Below, in pieces: positions 51,494 to 60,599 of a stretch of 64,000 nt of DNA. Position numbers and translations under genes: made by a program. How positions within the stretch are numbered: the first letter of the stretch is position 1; every line of letters starts with the position of its first letter. The notes beneath the pieces are model-generated. The model saw only the letters and a list, made by a program, of their open reading frames with translations. It searched no databases and was not told the origin of the DNA. This DNA is from Streptomyces violaceusniger. Its GTDB lineage: Bacteria; Actinomycetota; Actinomycetes; Streptomycetales; Streptomycetaceae. Where the stretch lies: the NCBI GenBank assembly GCA_005405945.1, contig BJHW01000001.1:6386001-6450000 (forward strand). The letters run 5' to 3'.

Positions 51494-51499
51494 TACGCT
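51494..51499 (+). promoter_or_regulatory. -10 box for leaderless TIM-barrel gene transcript
   Basis: TACGCT ends 7 nt before the GTG at 51507. Confidence 0.55.
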
Positions 51500-51506
51500 G
51501 TCCCTC

Positions 51507-52352
51507 GTGACAGAGCCAGTGGTGCGCATCCCGGATGCGAAGGTCGCGCTGTCCACAGCCTCGGTCTATCCGGAGTCGACGGCGACGGCCTTCGAGATCG
51601 CGGCACGCCTGGGCTACGACGGCGTCGAAGTCATGGTGTGGACCGATCCGGTCAGCCAGGACATCGAGGCGCTGCGTCGGCTCTCGGACTACCACCAGGT
51701 GCCGATCCTCGCCGTGCACGCCCCCTGTCTGCTGATCACCCAGCGGGTCTGGTCGACCGACCCGTGGGTGAAGCTGCAGCGGGCGAGGGCGGCCGCCGAG
51801 AAGCTCGACGCGTCCACCGTCGTGGTCCACCCGCCGTTCCGATGGCAGCGGGCGTACGCCCGCGAGTTCGTCCGCGGAATCTGGCGGATGGCGGACGAGA
51901 CCGAGGTGCGGTTCGCGGTCGAGAACATGTACCCGTGGCGCTATCGCGACCGCGAGATGCTGGCGTACGCCCCGGGCTGGGACGTCACCCAGGACGACTA
52001 CCGCCACTTCACGATCGACCTGTCGCACACCGCCACCGCCCGTACGGACGCGCTGGAGATGGTGGACCGCATGGGCGACCGGCTGGCCCATCTCCACCTC
52101 GCCGACGGCCAGGGCTCCAACAAGGACGAGCACCTGGTGCCGGGGCGCGGCACCCAGCCCTGCGCCGAGCTGCTGGAACGGCTCGCGGCCCGCGGTTTCG
52201 ACGGCAATGTGGTCGTCGAGGTCAACACCCGGCGTGCCATGTCCACGACCGAGCGCGAGGCCGATCTGGCGGAGGCCCTGGCCTTCACCCGGCTGCACCT
52301 CGCCTCGTCGACCTCGGCCACCCGGCCGAGCAGGGCGGTGCCCGGTTCATGA
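51507..52352 (+). CDS. Sugar phosphate isomerase/epimerase-like TIM-barrel protein
   Basis: This 281-residue protein belongs to the AP-endonuclease family 2 / xylose isomerase-like TIM-barrel superfamily: LGYDGVEVMVW, VPILAVHAPCLL, VVVHPPFRWQ, FAVENMY, FTIDLSHTATA and LAHLHLADG carry the metal-binding His, Glu and Asp positions. Substrate unknown. It overlaps a TetR gene by ATGA, a layout conserved in streptomycetes, and follows an inverted-repeat element. GTG 51507 is supported by the leaderless-type promoter. Confidence 0.85.
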   Translation: MTEPVVRIPDAKVALSTASVYPESTATAFEIAARLGYDGVEVMVWTDPVSQDIEALRRLSDYHQVPILAVHAPCLLITQRVWSTDPWVKLQRARAAAEKLDASTVVVHPPFRWQRAYAREFVRGIWRMADETEVRFAVENMYPWRYRDREMLAYAPGWDVTQDDYRHFTIDLSHTATARTDALEMVDRMGDRLAHLHLADGQGSNKDEHLVPGRGTQPCAELLERLAARGFDGNVVVEVNTRRAMSTTEREADLAEALAFTRLHLASSTSATRPSRAVPGS

Positions 52353-52978
52353 CCGCCGCCGCATCCGGGTCCGCCACACCCCCGCGCAAGCGCGGCCGCC
52401 CAGCCCGTACGAGCGCGTCCGACGGCCCCGCCGCCCGCGACCGGATCCTGATCGCGGCGCGCAACGAGTTCGCCGAGCGGGGCTACGACAAGACCTCGAT
52501 CCGTGGCATCGCCAAGGCCGCGGAGGTGGACCCGGCGCTGGTCCACCACTACTTCGGCACCAAGGAGCAGGTCTTCGAGGCCGCCATCGAGCTGATCTTC
52601 GCCCCCGCCATGGGCGTCCCGGACGCGGTGCACGGCAGCCGGGAGGGCGCGGGCGAGCGGATGGCCCGCTATATGTTCGGCATCTGGGAGAACCCGGTCA
52701 GCAGGCTGCCGCTGCTCGCCGTGATGCGCTCCGCGCTGACCAACGAGACCGCCGCCGTGGTGCTGCGCGGCATGATCGAGCGCCGGGTGCTGCTGCGGAT
52801 GGCGGGTGAGCTGGACGTCCCGGACCCCGAGTTCCGGGCCCAGCTCGCGGCCGGGCATCTGATCGGGATCGCGATGCTGCGGTATGTGATCCGGATGGAG
52901 CCGATGGCCTCGGCGGAGGCGGACGACATCGTGGCCATGGTGGGGCCGACCCTCCAGCGCTATCTGACCGAGAGCTGA
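52349..52978 (+). CDS. TetR-family regulator
   Basis: This 209-residue TetR protein has a basic N-terminus (PPRKRGRPART) and HTH IRGIAKAAEVDPALVHHYFG (about residues 51-70), followed by a TetR_C_17-like ligand domain (RLPLLAVMRSALTNETAA). It is translationally coupled to the TIM-barrel gene. The last 19 bp with the stop recur at 53032-53050. Confidence 0.88.
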   Translation: MTAAASGSATPPRKRGRPARTSASDGPAARDRILIAARNEFAERGYDKTSIRGIAKAAEVDPALVHHYFGTKEQVFEAAIELIFAPAMGVPDAVHGSREGAGERMARYMFGIWENPVSRLPLLAVMRSALTNETAAVVLRGMIERRVLLRMAGELDVPDPEFRAQLAAGHLIGIAMLRYVIRMEPMASAEADDIVAMVGPTLQRYLTES

Positions 52979-53050
52979 TCGAAACCCTGCCCGGCCGGGC
53001 ACGAACGAGCCGATCGCTGACGGCCCGATCGCTGACCGAGAGCTGATCGA
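52964..53050 (+). repeat. 19-bp duplicated TetR gene end
   Basis: CTGACCGAGAGCTGATCGA at 52964-52982 spans the stop codon and recurs exactly at 53032-53050, 68 bp on. CGATCGCTGAC is also repeated between them. Confidence 0.85.
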
Positions 53051-53179
53051 CCCGTTCCGCTCCGTGATCCGGCCGTCTCTGGATCCGGACGGACCATCCG
53101 GATCCGTGGACACAGGCGTAGGCTCAGAAGACTCCGATCCGATCCGCAGGACGCACGTATCACGAGGGAGCCGAGCACC

Positions 53180-55030
53180 GTGCCCGAGCTGAGGTCTCGC
53201 ACCGTCACCCATGGCCGCAACATGGCGGGCGCCCGCGCCCTTATGCAGGCTTCCGGCGTAGCGCGCGAGGACTTCGGCAAGCCGATCGTCGCCGTGGCCA
53301 ACAGCTTCACCGAGTTCGTGCCCGGCCACACCCACCTCCAGCCGGTCGGCCGGATCGTCAGCGAGGCGATCCACGCGGCGGGCGGCATTCCGCGCGAGTT
53401 CAACACCATCGCCGTGGACGACGGCATCGCCATGGGCCACGGCGGGATGCTCTACAGCCTCCCCTCCCGCGACCTGATCGCCGACTCCGTGGAGTACATG
53501 GTCGAGGCGCACTGCGCCGACGCGCTGATCTGCATCTCCAACTGCGACAAGATCACCCCCGGGATGCTGATGGCCGCGATGCGGCTCAACATCCCGACCG
53601 TCTTCGTCTCCGGCGGCCCCATGGAGGCCGGCCGGGCCACGCTCGTCGACGGCACCGTCCGCAAGCTGGACCTGATCAACGCGATCTCGGACGCGGTCAA
53701 CGAGAACGTCTCGGACGAGGACATCCTCCGCATCGAGAACAACGCCTGCCCGACCTGCGGCTCCTGTTCCGGCATGTTCACCGCCAACTCGATGAACTGC
53801 CTGACCGAGGCGATCGGCCTCTCCCTGCCGGGCAACGGTTCGGTGCTGGCCACCCACACCGCCCGCAAGGCGCTCTACGAGACCGCCGGCCGCACGGTCG
53901 TGGAGATCACCAAGCGCCACTACGAGCAGGACGACGAGACGGTTCTGCCGCGCTCCATCGGCTCCCGCGCCGCCTTCGAGAACGCCATGGCGCTCGACAT
54001 CGCCATGGGTGGCTCGACCAACACGATCCTGCACCTGCTGGCCGCCGCCCAGGAGGCCGGTCTCGACTACGACCTCGAGGACATCGACGAGGTCTCCCGC
54101 CGGGTGCCGTGCCTCGCCAAGGTCGCCCCGAACGTCGCTCCCGGCGGCACGTACTACATGGAGGACGTGCACCGCGCGGGCGGCATCCCGGCGATCCTCG
54201 GTGAGCTGTTCCGCGGCGGGCTGCTGAACGAGGACGTCCACTCCGTGCACAGCTCCTCGCTCGCCGACTGGCTCAAGACCTGGGACGTGCGCGGCGGTTC
54301 GCCGTCCGCCGAGGCCGTCGAGCTGTGGCACGCGGCCCCCGGCTGCAAGCGCTCCGCCACCGCCTTCTCGCAGTCCGAGCGCTGGGACTCGCTGGACACG
54401 GACGCCGCCGGCGGCTGCATCCGCGACATGGAGCACGCCTACTCCAAGGACGGCGGACTCGCCGTCCTCAAGGGCAATCTGGCCGTCGACGGCTGTGTGG
54501 TGAAGACCGCGGGCGTGGACGAGTCCATCTGGACCTTCGAGGGCCCGGCCGTGGTCTGCGAATCCCAGGAGGAGGCCGTCGAGCGGATCCTGGGCAAGCA
54601 GGTCAAGGAGGGCGACGTCGTCGTCATCCGCTACGAGGGCCCCAAGGGCGGCCCCGGGATGCAGGAGATGCTCTACCCGACCTCCTTCCTCAAGGGCCGG
54701 GGCCTGGGCAAGGCGTGCGCGCTGGTCACCGACGGCCGCTTCTCCGGCGGCACGTCGGGTCTCTCCATCGGCCACGCCTCGCCGGAGGCGGCGTCCGGCG
54801 GCACGATCGCCCTGGTCCGGGACGGCGACCGGATCCGCATCGACATCCCCGCCCGCTCCATCGACCTCCTGGTGAGCGAGGAGGAGCTGGCGGCCCGCCG
54901 CGAGGAACTCGGCGGCGTCTACGCCCCGAAGAACCGCGAGCGCAAGGTGTCCACCGCGCTGCGCGCCTACGCGGCGATGGCCACCAGCGCGGACAAGGGC
55001 GCGGTCCGCGACATCAGCCGCCTGGGCTGA
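53180..55030 (+). CDS. ilvD: Dihydroxyacid dehydratase IlvD
   Basis: This 616-residue enzyme of branched-chain amino acid synthesis dehydrates 2,3-dihydroxy-isovalerate and -methylvalerate. The Fe-S cysteines occur in CISNCDKITPGML and NACPTCGSCSGMFTANSMNC. C-terminal motifs are GLSIGHASPEAA and LDLLV-type substrate loops. The length is normal for the long IlvD form. GTG 53180 is preceded by GAGGGAG. It is the single gene between TetR and the convergent kinase. Its last codons and stop recur in the 3' gap. Confidence 0.97.
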   Translation: MPELRSRTVTHGRNMAGARALMQASGVAREDFGKPIVAVANSFTEFVPGHTHLQPVGRIVSEAIHAAGGIPREFNTIAVDDGIAMGHGGMLYSLPSRDLIADSVEYMVEAHCADALICISNCDKITPGMLMAAMRLNIPTVFVSGGPMEAGRATLVDGTVRKLDLINAISDAVNENVSDEDILRIENNACPTCGSCSGMFTANSMNCLTEAIGLSLPGNGSVLATHTARKALYETAGRTVVEITKRHYEQDDETVLPRSIGSRAAFENAMALDIAMGGSTNTILHLLAAAQEAGLDYDLEDIDEVSRRVPCLAKVAPNVAPGGTYYMEDVHRAGGIPAILGELFRGGLLNEDVHSVHSSSLADWLKTWDVRGGSPSAEAVELWHAAPGCKRSATAFSQSERWDSLDTDAAGGCIRDMEHAYSKDGGLAVLKGNLAVDGCVVKTAGVDESIWTFEGPAVVCESQEEAVERILGKQVKEGDVVVIRYEGPKGGPGMQEMLYPTSFLKGRGLGKACALVTDGRFSGGTSGLSIGHASPEAASGGTIALVRDGDRIRIDIPARSIDLLVSEEELAARREELGGVYAPKNRERKVSTALRAYAAMATSADKGAVRDISRLG

Positions 55031-55143
55031 CGCAGCGGGGCGTCAGCCGCCTGGGCAGATCTCGCGCGACACCAGCCGCCCCGGCTGATGTCGCGCGGCA
55101 GCCGCCCCGGCTGATGCCCCTTCGCCTCAGCCGCCCCGGCTGA
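55012..55143. repeat. Palindromic stop-codon repeats between convergent ilvD and kinase genes
   Basis: CAGCCGCCTGGGCTGA at the ilvD end recurs as TCAGCCGCCTGGGC and three times as CAGCCGCCCCGGCTGA, the last forming the kinase gene end. TCAGCCGCCCCGGCTGA is palindromic and carries TGA on both strands. Confidence 0.9.
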
Positions 55144-57325
55144 CGTCCATCCCGGACGCCTCCAAGGTGTCGTATCCGTAGACCGTGGTGAGGGCGTCCC
55201 CGCTCAGCGTCAGCTCGGCGGGGATGCCACCGGGGTCCGTCCGCGCCTTGGTCCGCCACAGCACCCGGCCGTCCCGGCGGTCCAGCGCCACCACCCGGCC
55301 CGCGGCCGTGGCCAGGTACAGCGCGTTCCGGCGCCCGGACACCACGGGTGCGCCCAGCCACTCCACCTGCGTCGCCTTGCTCCACAGCCGCTTTCCGGCC
55401 GTGGTGACGGCGGTGACCTCGCCGTTCCGCCGGACGAAGTAGAGCGTGTCGCCCACCAGGGCGGGCGTGATCTGCCGGGCGGAGAGCCCGTCGGGCAGCT
55501 TCACCCGGCGCTCCCGCCCCCCGTCCGCGCCGAGGAAGAGCAGATCGGTGTAGTCGTCGGTGTCGTGCTCGCGCTGCTCCAGATAGAGCAGGTCGCCCGC
55601 GCGCTCCGCGAGGAGGGAGCCCACGGAGAGCGTGCCGATCCGCCGGGGCGCTCCCGTGGTGGGGGAGAGGGCGTAGAGCCCGCTCGGAACGGCCGGGTCG
55701 CCCTGGTCCTCCACCGGACCGCAGTCGGCGAGGGGGCGCCCGGCCACCACGCTCGGGCCGCAGCTCAGCCCGTGGCCGACCCGGCGTGACCAGAGCGTGC
55801 GGCCGGTGCGCACCTCCACCGCCTGGAAGGTCTCGTCGTCCCAACTCTGGGTGAGCACGGCCGGGTGGCGCCCCCGCTGGAACACCGCCCCCTGGTACGC
55901 GCTGCCGATGTCGGTCCGCCAGACCCGCTCACCGTCGCTGGTGCGATAGCCCTCCAGCCGTGCCGTGCCGTCCGACTGCTCCACGGTGCCCAGCACGAGG
56001 CCGTCGGCCACTCCGATCAGCTCGCTCGGCTTCGCCGACCGGTGCCAGGCCACATGCCCCCGGACGTCCAGCCGGGTCAGGGGGATCCCGGAACCACCGC
56101 AGTACAGATCCGTGCCCAAGGGCAGACAGCGGCGGCCGGTCGGCTCGCTGATCGAGCGCGGGGTGCCATCGCCCCTGGTCACGATGTCGGTGCCGGGCCC
56201 GGCGAGGGTGCGCTGCCAGGGGCGCCAGCCGGACGGGAGCGAGCCGTTCACCGACGAGCGGGTGGTGGGGCGGGCGTCCGGCTCGCCCTCGGGTCCGGAT
56301 CCGGCCCTGAGGACGACGATCGTCCCCACGACGACGGCGACCAGGCCCGCGGCCGCCGCGGCGGCCACCAGGGGGCGGCGGGTGAGACGGGCGCGGCCCG
56401 GCGCACGGCCGACTTCGGTCGGCACGGCGGCGTCGCCTTCGTCGCCCACGCCGGTGCCGCCGTCCGCGTCCATGACGTCCTTACGGTCGTCGTCACTGTC
56501 CTTACGGTCGTCACCGTCGTCCTCGGGCAGTGTCCGCAGCCGCTCCAGCAGCTCGTCAAGACCGGGCCGCGCGGACGGGTCCTTGCTCAGGCAGTCCGCG
56601 ACCGCGTCCCGCAGCGGCCGGGTCACCGCGTCCAGCGCCGGGGGCTCGTACACCACGTGATAGGCGGTCATATACGGGCTGTCCGCGTCGAACGGGCTCT
56701 GGCCGGTCGCCGCGTACACCAGCACCGTCGCCAGCGAGAACACATCGGACTCCGGCCCGACCTCGCGCGGATCGCGCAGCTGCTCCGGCGACATGAACGG
56801 GGGCGTGCCCATGACCCGGCCGGTCATGGTCAGGGTCTGGTGGTCGGCCGCCCGGGAGATGCCGAAGTCGATGACGCGGGGGCCCTCGTCGGACAGCACG
56901 ATGTTGGCCGGTTTCAGATCCCGGTGCACCACACCCGCCCGGTGGATGTCCCGTAGCGCCTCGACCAGCCCGATCGCCAGCCGCCGCAGCCCGGCGCCGC
57001 GCAGCGGCCCGTCCGCCGCGACCTGTTCGGCGAGGGTGCGGCCGGGGACGTACGAGGTCGCCATCCACGGCAATACGGCATCGGGGTCCGCGTCCACGAC
57101 GGCCGCGGTGAACGCGCCGCTGACCCGCCGGGCGGCCGCGACCTCCTGCCGGAACCGCACCCGGAACTCGTCGTCGTCGGCGAACTGCTGATGCACCACC
57201 TTCAGCGCCAGCCGCCGCCCCGACTGCGACCGGGCCAGATACACCGTGCCCATCCCGCCACGGCCGAGCCGCCGTTCGAGTGCGTAGCCTCCGATGGACT
57301 CCGGGTCCCCGGCGCGCAGTGCCAT
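55127..57325 (-). CDS. Ser/Thr protein kinase with extracellular PQQ-like beta-propeller
   Basis: This 732-residue protein has a PknB-type kinase domain (14 to about 275): glycine loop LGRGGMGTVYLA, Lys in LALKVV, HRDLKPANIVL and DFGISRA. A Pro/Asp/Lys-rich juxtamembrane part and one TM helix (about 320-340, AAAAAAGLVAVVVGTIVVLR) follow, then an extracellular domain of about 370 residues with repeated blades (LTRLDVRGHVAW, LEGYRTSDGERVW, VVALDRRDGRVLWRT) of PQQ-enzyme-like type. It should sense an external ligand and phosphorylate cytoplasmic proteins. The ATG at 57325 has GGGAGAAG upstream. A paralogue lies upstream on the same strand. Confidence 0.92.
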   Translation of the reverse strand: MALRAGDPESIGGYALERRLGRGGMGTVYLARSQSGRRLALKVVHQQFADDDEFRVRFRQEVAAARRVSGAFTAAVVDADPDAVLPWMATSYVPGRTLAEQVAADGPLRGAGLRRLAIGLVEALRDIHRAGVVHRDLKPANIVLSDEGPRVIDFGISRAADHQTLTMTGRVMGTPPFMSPEQLRDPREVGPESDVFSLATVLVYAATGQSPFDADSPYMTAYHVVYEPPALDAVTRPLRDAVADCLSKDPSARPGLDELLERLRTLPEDDGDDRKDSDDDRKDVMDADGGTGVGDEGDAAVPTEVGRAPGRARLTRRPLVAAAAAAGLVAVVVGTIVVLRAGSGPEGEPDARPTTRSSVNGSLPSGWRPWQRTLAGPGTDIVTRGDGTPRSISEPTGRRCLPLGTDLYCGGSGIPLTRLDVRGHVAWHRSAKPSELIGVADGLVLGTVEQSDGTARLEGYRTSDGERVWRTDIGSAYQGAVFQRGRHPAVLTQSWDDETFQAVEVRTGRTLWSRRVGHGLSCGPSVVAGRPLADCGPVEDQGDPAVPSGLYALSPTTGAPRRIGTLSVGSLLAERAGDLLYLEQREHDTDDYTDLLFLGADGGRERRVKLPDGLSARQITPALVGDTLYFVRRNGEVTAVTTAGKRLWSKATQVEWLGAPVVSGRRNALYLATAAGRVVALDRRDGRVLWRTKARTDPGGIPAELTLSGDALTTVYGYDTLEASGMDVSRGG

Positions 57326-57611
57326 TCCTGTCTTCTCCCACCCGACCCACGATCCGCGGTCACTTTAGCGCCGCGCCAGCCAAGGTGTGCCCCGCTCGCC
57401 GCCCTGGCACGGCCGCCCCGGCTACCGCTGGGAGGTGCGCCCGGCGGCGTTGCCGAACCGACCGAGTAGGCCCTCCCCGGGCTTCGTCCGGGCGGTGCCG
57501 CGCGAGGCCGGTTCGGCGCCTTGCGGCTGACCGCACCAGGCGCCTCGCTACCGGGCAAACCTTGACTGACGCGGCACTATGCCCGGCTCGCGCCGGGGCC
57601 CGTGGCGCCGC
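57326..57611. other. Gap between the two kinase genes
   Basis: This 286-bp gap contains GGCTACCGCTGGGAGGTGCG near 57420, a module also seen inside the MITE-like element at about 51348-51363, and the paired GGCGCCTTGC/CCAGGCGCC. No gene is seen. Confidence 0.5.
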
Positions 57612-59978
57612 TCACCAACCGGCCGGATTCCGCCCGTCCACGGCGAAGAGCGTGCCGTCCGGGGCCGTCGCGAACACCTTGCCGTCCGCCACCACCGGCG
57701 CGGGCATCAGATCCAGGAAGCCCTGACCGGCCGCGCCCCCGCGCGAGCGGGTCTCGCCGAGCACCTCGCCCCGCCGGGCGTCCACGGCCAGCAGCCGGCC
57801 GTCCGCCGCCGAGAAGTACAGCCGGCCGTCCGCCGCCACCAGCGGCGAGGCGTTGGAGACCGAGGTCTCCAGGCGCCAGAGCCGCGCCCGCGCCGAGCCC
57901 TCGCGCGCGGTGTCTACGGCCACCAACCCGCCGTCCGTGCCCAGGACATACACCCGGTCGCCGCTGGTGACGGCGCTGAGCGCGGACACCGGCGCGGACA
58001 GCGCGACCCGCCGCGCCGCGCGCCGCTCCGGGTCGTAGCGGACCACGGCGGCGGTACTGGTCCGGGAATCCGCCTCGGTCAGCAGCAGCACGCCACCGGG
58101 GCCGCTCCCGGCCGGGGTGAGGTTGCCGCTGAGCGAGGCGTGCCAGCGCGTCGTACCGCGCACCGTGTCCACCGCCGTGACCAGCGTGTGCGAGCCGTCG
58201 CCCGCGGTGGTCACGGCGTACGCGGTGCGGCCGTCGCCGTACGAGAAGAAGACGGGCCGGGCGTGGCCGGGCAGCCGATGGCTCCAACGCTCCTTGTTCG
58301 TCGTCCCGTTCACCGCCGTGACCACGCCGTCCGGCGTGACCAGCAGCACGGTGTCGCCCGAGGAGTAGACCCCGCCCTGGTAGCGGGACACATCGCGGCT
58401 CCAGCGGACGCGGTGGGTCGTGGGGTCGAGCGCCCGCAGCCGCCCGCCGTCCGGGGACACCGTCCGCACCAGACCGCCCGCGACCACGGGAACGGAGACC
58501 GTCGCGCCGTCCCCGGGGCGCGCCGCCGCGGACGGCCGCGACCAGACCACGCGGCCGTCGTCCGGATCGACCCGGGCGGTCTCGACGCCGCGAAGGGCGC
58601 AGTACAGCGCGCCCGCTCCGTACGAGCAGAACGCGGGCCGCGCCCCCGAGCCCGCGGCCTTGCCGACGTCCAGCCCGGTCGTCCAGGGACGCCACGCCTC
58701 CGCGGTCGCCGCGCTGATCCGCGGCCGGCCGCCGCCGGAGGAGTCCGTGGCGTCGAACGGGCGCAGTGCGACGACCGTGCCCGCGCCGAGCAGCACGACG
58801 GCCGCGAGCCCGGAGAGGGCCCACCGCCGGATCCCCCGGCGCCGCGCCCCGGGCTTGTCCGCCCCCGACTCGGGTTGGTCCACGGCCGGTTCCGGCTCCG
58901 GGGCCGCCTTCACATGCGTATCGGGATCCGCGGGATCGGGGGCCAGGGGATCGGGGGCCAGGGGATCGGGGGCCGCCGTATCGGGATCCGCCGTATCGGC
59001 AGGGGCGGCAGCGGCGGCAGCGGAAGCCTTCACATGCGTATCCGTGCCGCCGTCGTCCTGCCCCCAGCGCGCCCCCGGCAGCGAGTGCGGCTCCGGCGTC
59101 CGCTGCTGCGGCACCAGCGGCACGGAGCCGTGCGGCACCGGCGACAGGGGTCCGCGGACGGCGCGCAGGACCGTCATCAGCGCGTCCGGCGTGGGGCGGT
59201 CCTCGGGGTTCTTGGCCAGACACCGCTCGACCAGCGGCAGCAGCTCATCCGGCACCCCGGCCAGATCCGCCTCGTCGTGCACCACCTGGTACGCCACGAT
59301 GTACGGGCTCTCGGACTCGAACGGCCCCCGCCCGGTGGCCGCGTGCACCAGCACCGACCCCAGCGCGAACACATCCGCCGCCGGGCCCACCGCACGCGGC
59401 CGCTGGAACTGCTCCGGCGCCATGAACGGCGGGGTGCCGATCAACTTCCCCGTCTCGGTGCGCAGTTCGCTGTCGGACGGCCGGGAGATGCCGAAGTCGA
59501 TGACCTTCGGGCCGTCCGCCGCGAGCAGCACATTGCTCGGTTTGAGATCGCGGTGCACCACGCCCGCCCGATGGATGTCCCGCAGCGCCTCGGCGAGCCC
59601 CGCCGCCAGCCGCACCGTCGCGTCCGGCGCCAGCGGGCCGCTCCGCTTGACGTGTTCGGCGAGGGTCGGGCCGGGGATGTAGAGGGTGGCCATCCAGGGC
59701 CGCGGCCCCTCGGGGTCGGCATCCACCACGGGCGCCGTGAACGCACCGCTGACCCGCCGGGCCGCCGCCACCTCCTGCCGGAACCGCGCCCGGAACTCGG
59801 GGTCTTCGGCCAGCTCGGCATGGACGACCTTCACCGCGAGCCGCCGCCCCGAGGGCGAGCGGGCCAGATGGACCACGCCCATGCCACCGGATCCGAGGCG
59901 CGCCTCGAGCTGGTACTGACCGGCGTACTCCGGATCCTCCGCTTCCGGGCCCGTCCCGGCTCTGCGCACCGGCGGCAT
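57612..59978 (-). CDS. Ser/Thr protein kinase with extracellular PQQ-like beta-propeller (paralogue)
   Basis: This 788-residue protein has kinase motifs LGSGGMGVVHLA, LAVKVV, HRDLKPSNVLL and DFGISRP (22 to about 285), a long linker with DPLAPDP repeats and two THVKA segments, a TM helix (about 375-395), then an extracellular PQQ-like propeller (VTAVNGTTNKERW, VVAVDTAREGSAR-type, LLAVDARRGEV). It is a tandem paralogue of the kinase at 55127-57325. The start at 59978 is preferred because GGGGGTGGGG precedes it; 60035 is an upstream alternative. Ligand unknown. Confidence 0.9.
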   Translation of the reverse strand: MPPVRRAGTGPEAEDPEYAGQYQLEARLGSGGMGVVHLARSPSGRRLAVKVVHAELAEDPEFRARFRQEVAAARRVSGAFTAPVVDADPEGPRPWMATLYIPGPTLAEHVKRSGPLAPDATVRLAAGLAEALRDIHRAGVVHRDLKPSNVLLAADGPKVIDFGISRPSDSELRTETGKLIGTPPFMAPEQFQRPRAVGPAADVFALGSVLVHAATGRGPFESESPYIVAYQVVHDEADLAGVPDELLPLVERCLAKNPEDRPTPDALMTVLRAVRGPLSPVPHGSVPLVPQQRTPEPHSLPGARWGQDDGGTDTHVKASAAAAAAPADTADPDTAAPDPLAPDPLAPDPADPDTHVKAAPEPEPAVDQPESGADKPGARRRGIRRWALSGLAAVVLLGAGTVVALRPFDATDSSGGGRPRISAATAEAWRPWTTGLDVGKAAGSGARPAFCSYGAGALYCALRGVETARVDPDDGRVVWSRPSAAARPGDGATVSVPVVAGGLVRTVSPDGGRLRALDPTTHRVRWSRDVSRYQGGVYSSGDTVLLVTPDGVVTAVNGTTNKERWSHRLPGHARPVFFSYGDGRTAYAVTTAGDGSHTLVTAVDTVRGTTRWHASLSGNLTPAGSGPGGVLLLTEADSRTSTAAVVRYDPERRAARRVALSAPVSALSAVTSGDRVYVLGTDGGLVAVDTAREGSARARLWRLETSVSNASPLVAADGRLYFSAADGRLLAVDARRGEVLGETRSRGGAAGQGFLDLMPAPVVADGKVFATAPDGTLFAVDGRNPAGW

Positions 59979-60057
59979 GCCCCACCCCCGTGAATTCGGC
60001 CGCATTCGCGACTCGGCGAGCCTAGTCGATGACACGTGCGAGCCTTGTTAGCCTCCG

Positions 60058-60083
60058 CATGTCGTGTCACTTCACACGACATG
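60058..60083. promoter_or_regulatory. Perfect palindrome upstream of the SH3b gene
   Basis: CATGTCGTGT (60058-60067) and ACACGACATG (60074-60083) form a 10-bp inverted repeat around cacttc. It lies between the divergent kinase and SH3b genes, about 40 bp before the SH3b start, and could be an operator or a leader hairpin. Confidence 0.6.
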
Positions 60084-60123
60084 TGCACAACTTCGGAAAG
60101 AAGTTCAACGGGGGAGGGCCGCC

Positions 60124-60456
60124 ATGGCCATCGAAGAGAGCACGGAAGCCGTAGCCACCACCGACGCCACGGACACCGTCGCGGACACGGTGGAAACCAT
60201 CGCCGGAGCGGTCACCTATCCGGTCGCGCCCGGCTACCAGGTGCGCGTCCGCAGCGGGCCCGGCACCAACTACCCGATCGTCAAGGTGCTGCCGTACGAC
60301 AGCCGGGTCCCGATCCGCTGCCAGCGGCACGGCCAGAAGGTCTCGGGGCCGTACGGCACCTCGGACATCTGGGACAACATCGCCCCGGGCCAGTACGTCT
60401 CCGACGCGTATGTGAAGACCGGCAGCGACGGCTTCGTCACCGCGCCCTGCGGCTGA
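60124..60456 (+). CDS. Small SH3b-domain protein
   Basis: This 110-residue protein has an acidic Thr/Ala/Asp-rich start and a bacterial SH3 domain (VRVRSGPGTNYPIVKVLPYD, CQRHGQKVSGPYGTSDIWDN). There is no classical signal peptide, which is odd for an SH3b protein, since these usually bind peptidoglycan outside the cell. It may be retained or exported by another route. GGGGGAGGG precedes the ATG at 60124. Confidence 0.78.
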   Translation: MAIEESTEAVATTDATDTVADTVETIAGAVTYPVAPGYQVRVRSGPGTNYPIVKVLPYDSRVPIRCQRHGQKVSGPYGTSDIWDNIAPGQYVSDAYVKTGSDGFVTAPCG

Positions 60457-60482
60457 CCCAACCGTGCCCCGCGGCTGACCCA
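60444..60482 (+). repeat. 22-bp duplicated SH3b gene end
   Basis: GCCCTGCGGCTGACCCA at the stop (60444-60460) recurs as GCCCCGCGGCTGACCCA (60466-60482) with a 22-bp period. The TGA is repeated in the copy. Confidence 0.85.
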
Positions 60483-60503
60483 CGAGCCGGCCCGGAGCGC
60501 AGT

Positions 60504-60539
60504 CGGCCCCCGGCACCGCGAGTGCGGCGCCGGGGGCCG
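60504..60539. terminator. Strong GC-rich terminator
   Basis: CGGCCCCCGGC (60504-60514) and GCCGGGGGCCG (60529-60539) form a perfect 11-bp stem with a 14-nt loop between the convergent SH3b and SulP genes. No T tract follows on the plus strand. Confidence 0.75.
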
Positions 60540-60599
60540 GGCGACGGAAGGGGGTCTTCCCCTTTATCCGGGGTCTCCCTCTTGTACGGGCGTCTCCCC

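Noticed and set aside
51998..54775. A 925-codon open frame on the minus strand across ilvD
   Set aside because: It mirrors ilvD and the TetR gene, lacks family motifs and is an antisense frame kept open by high GC.
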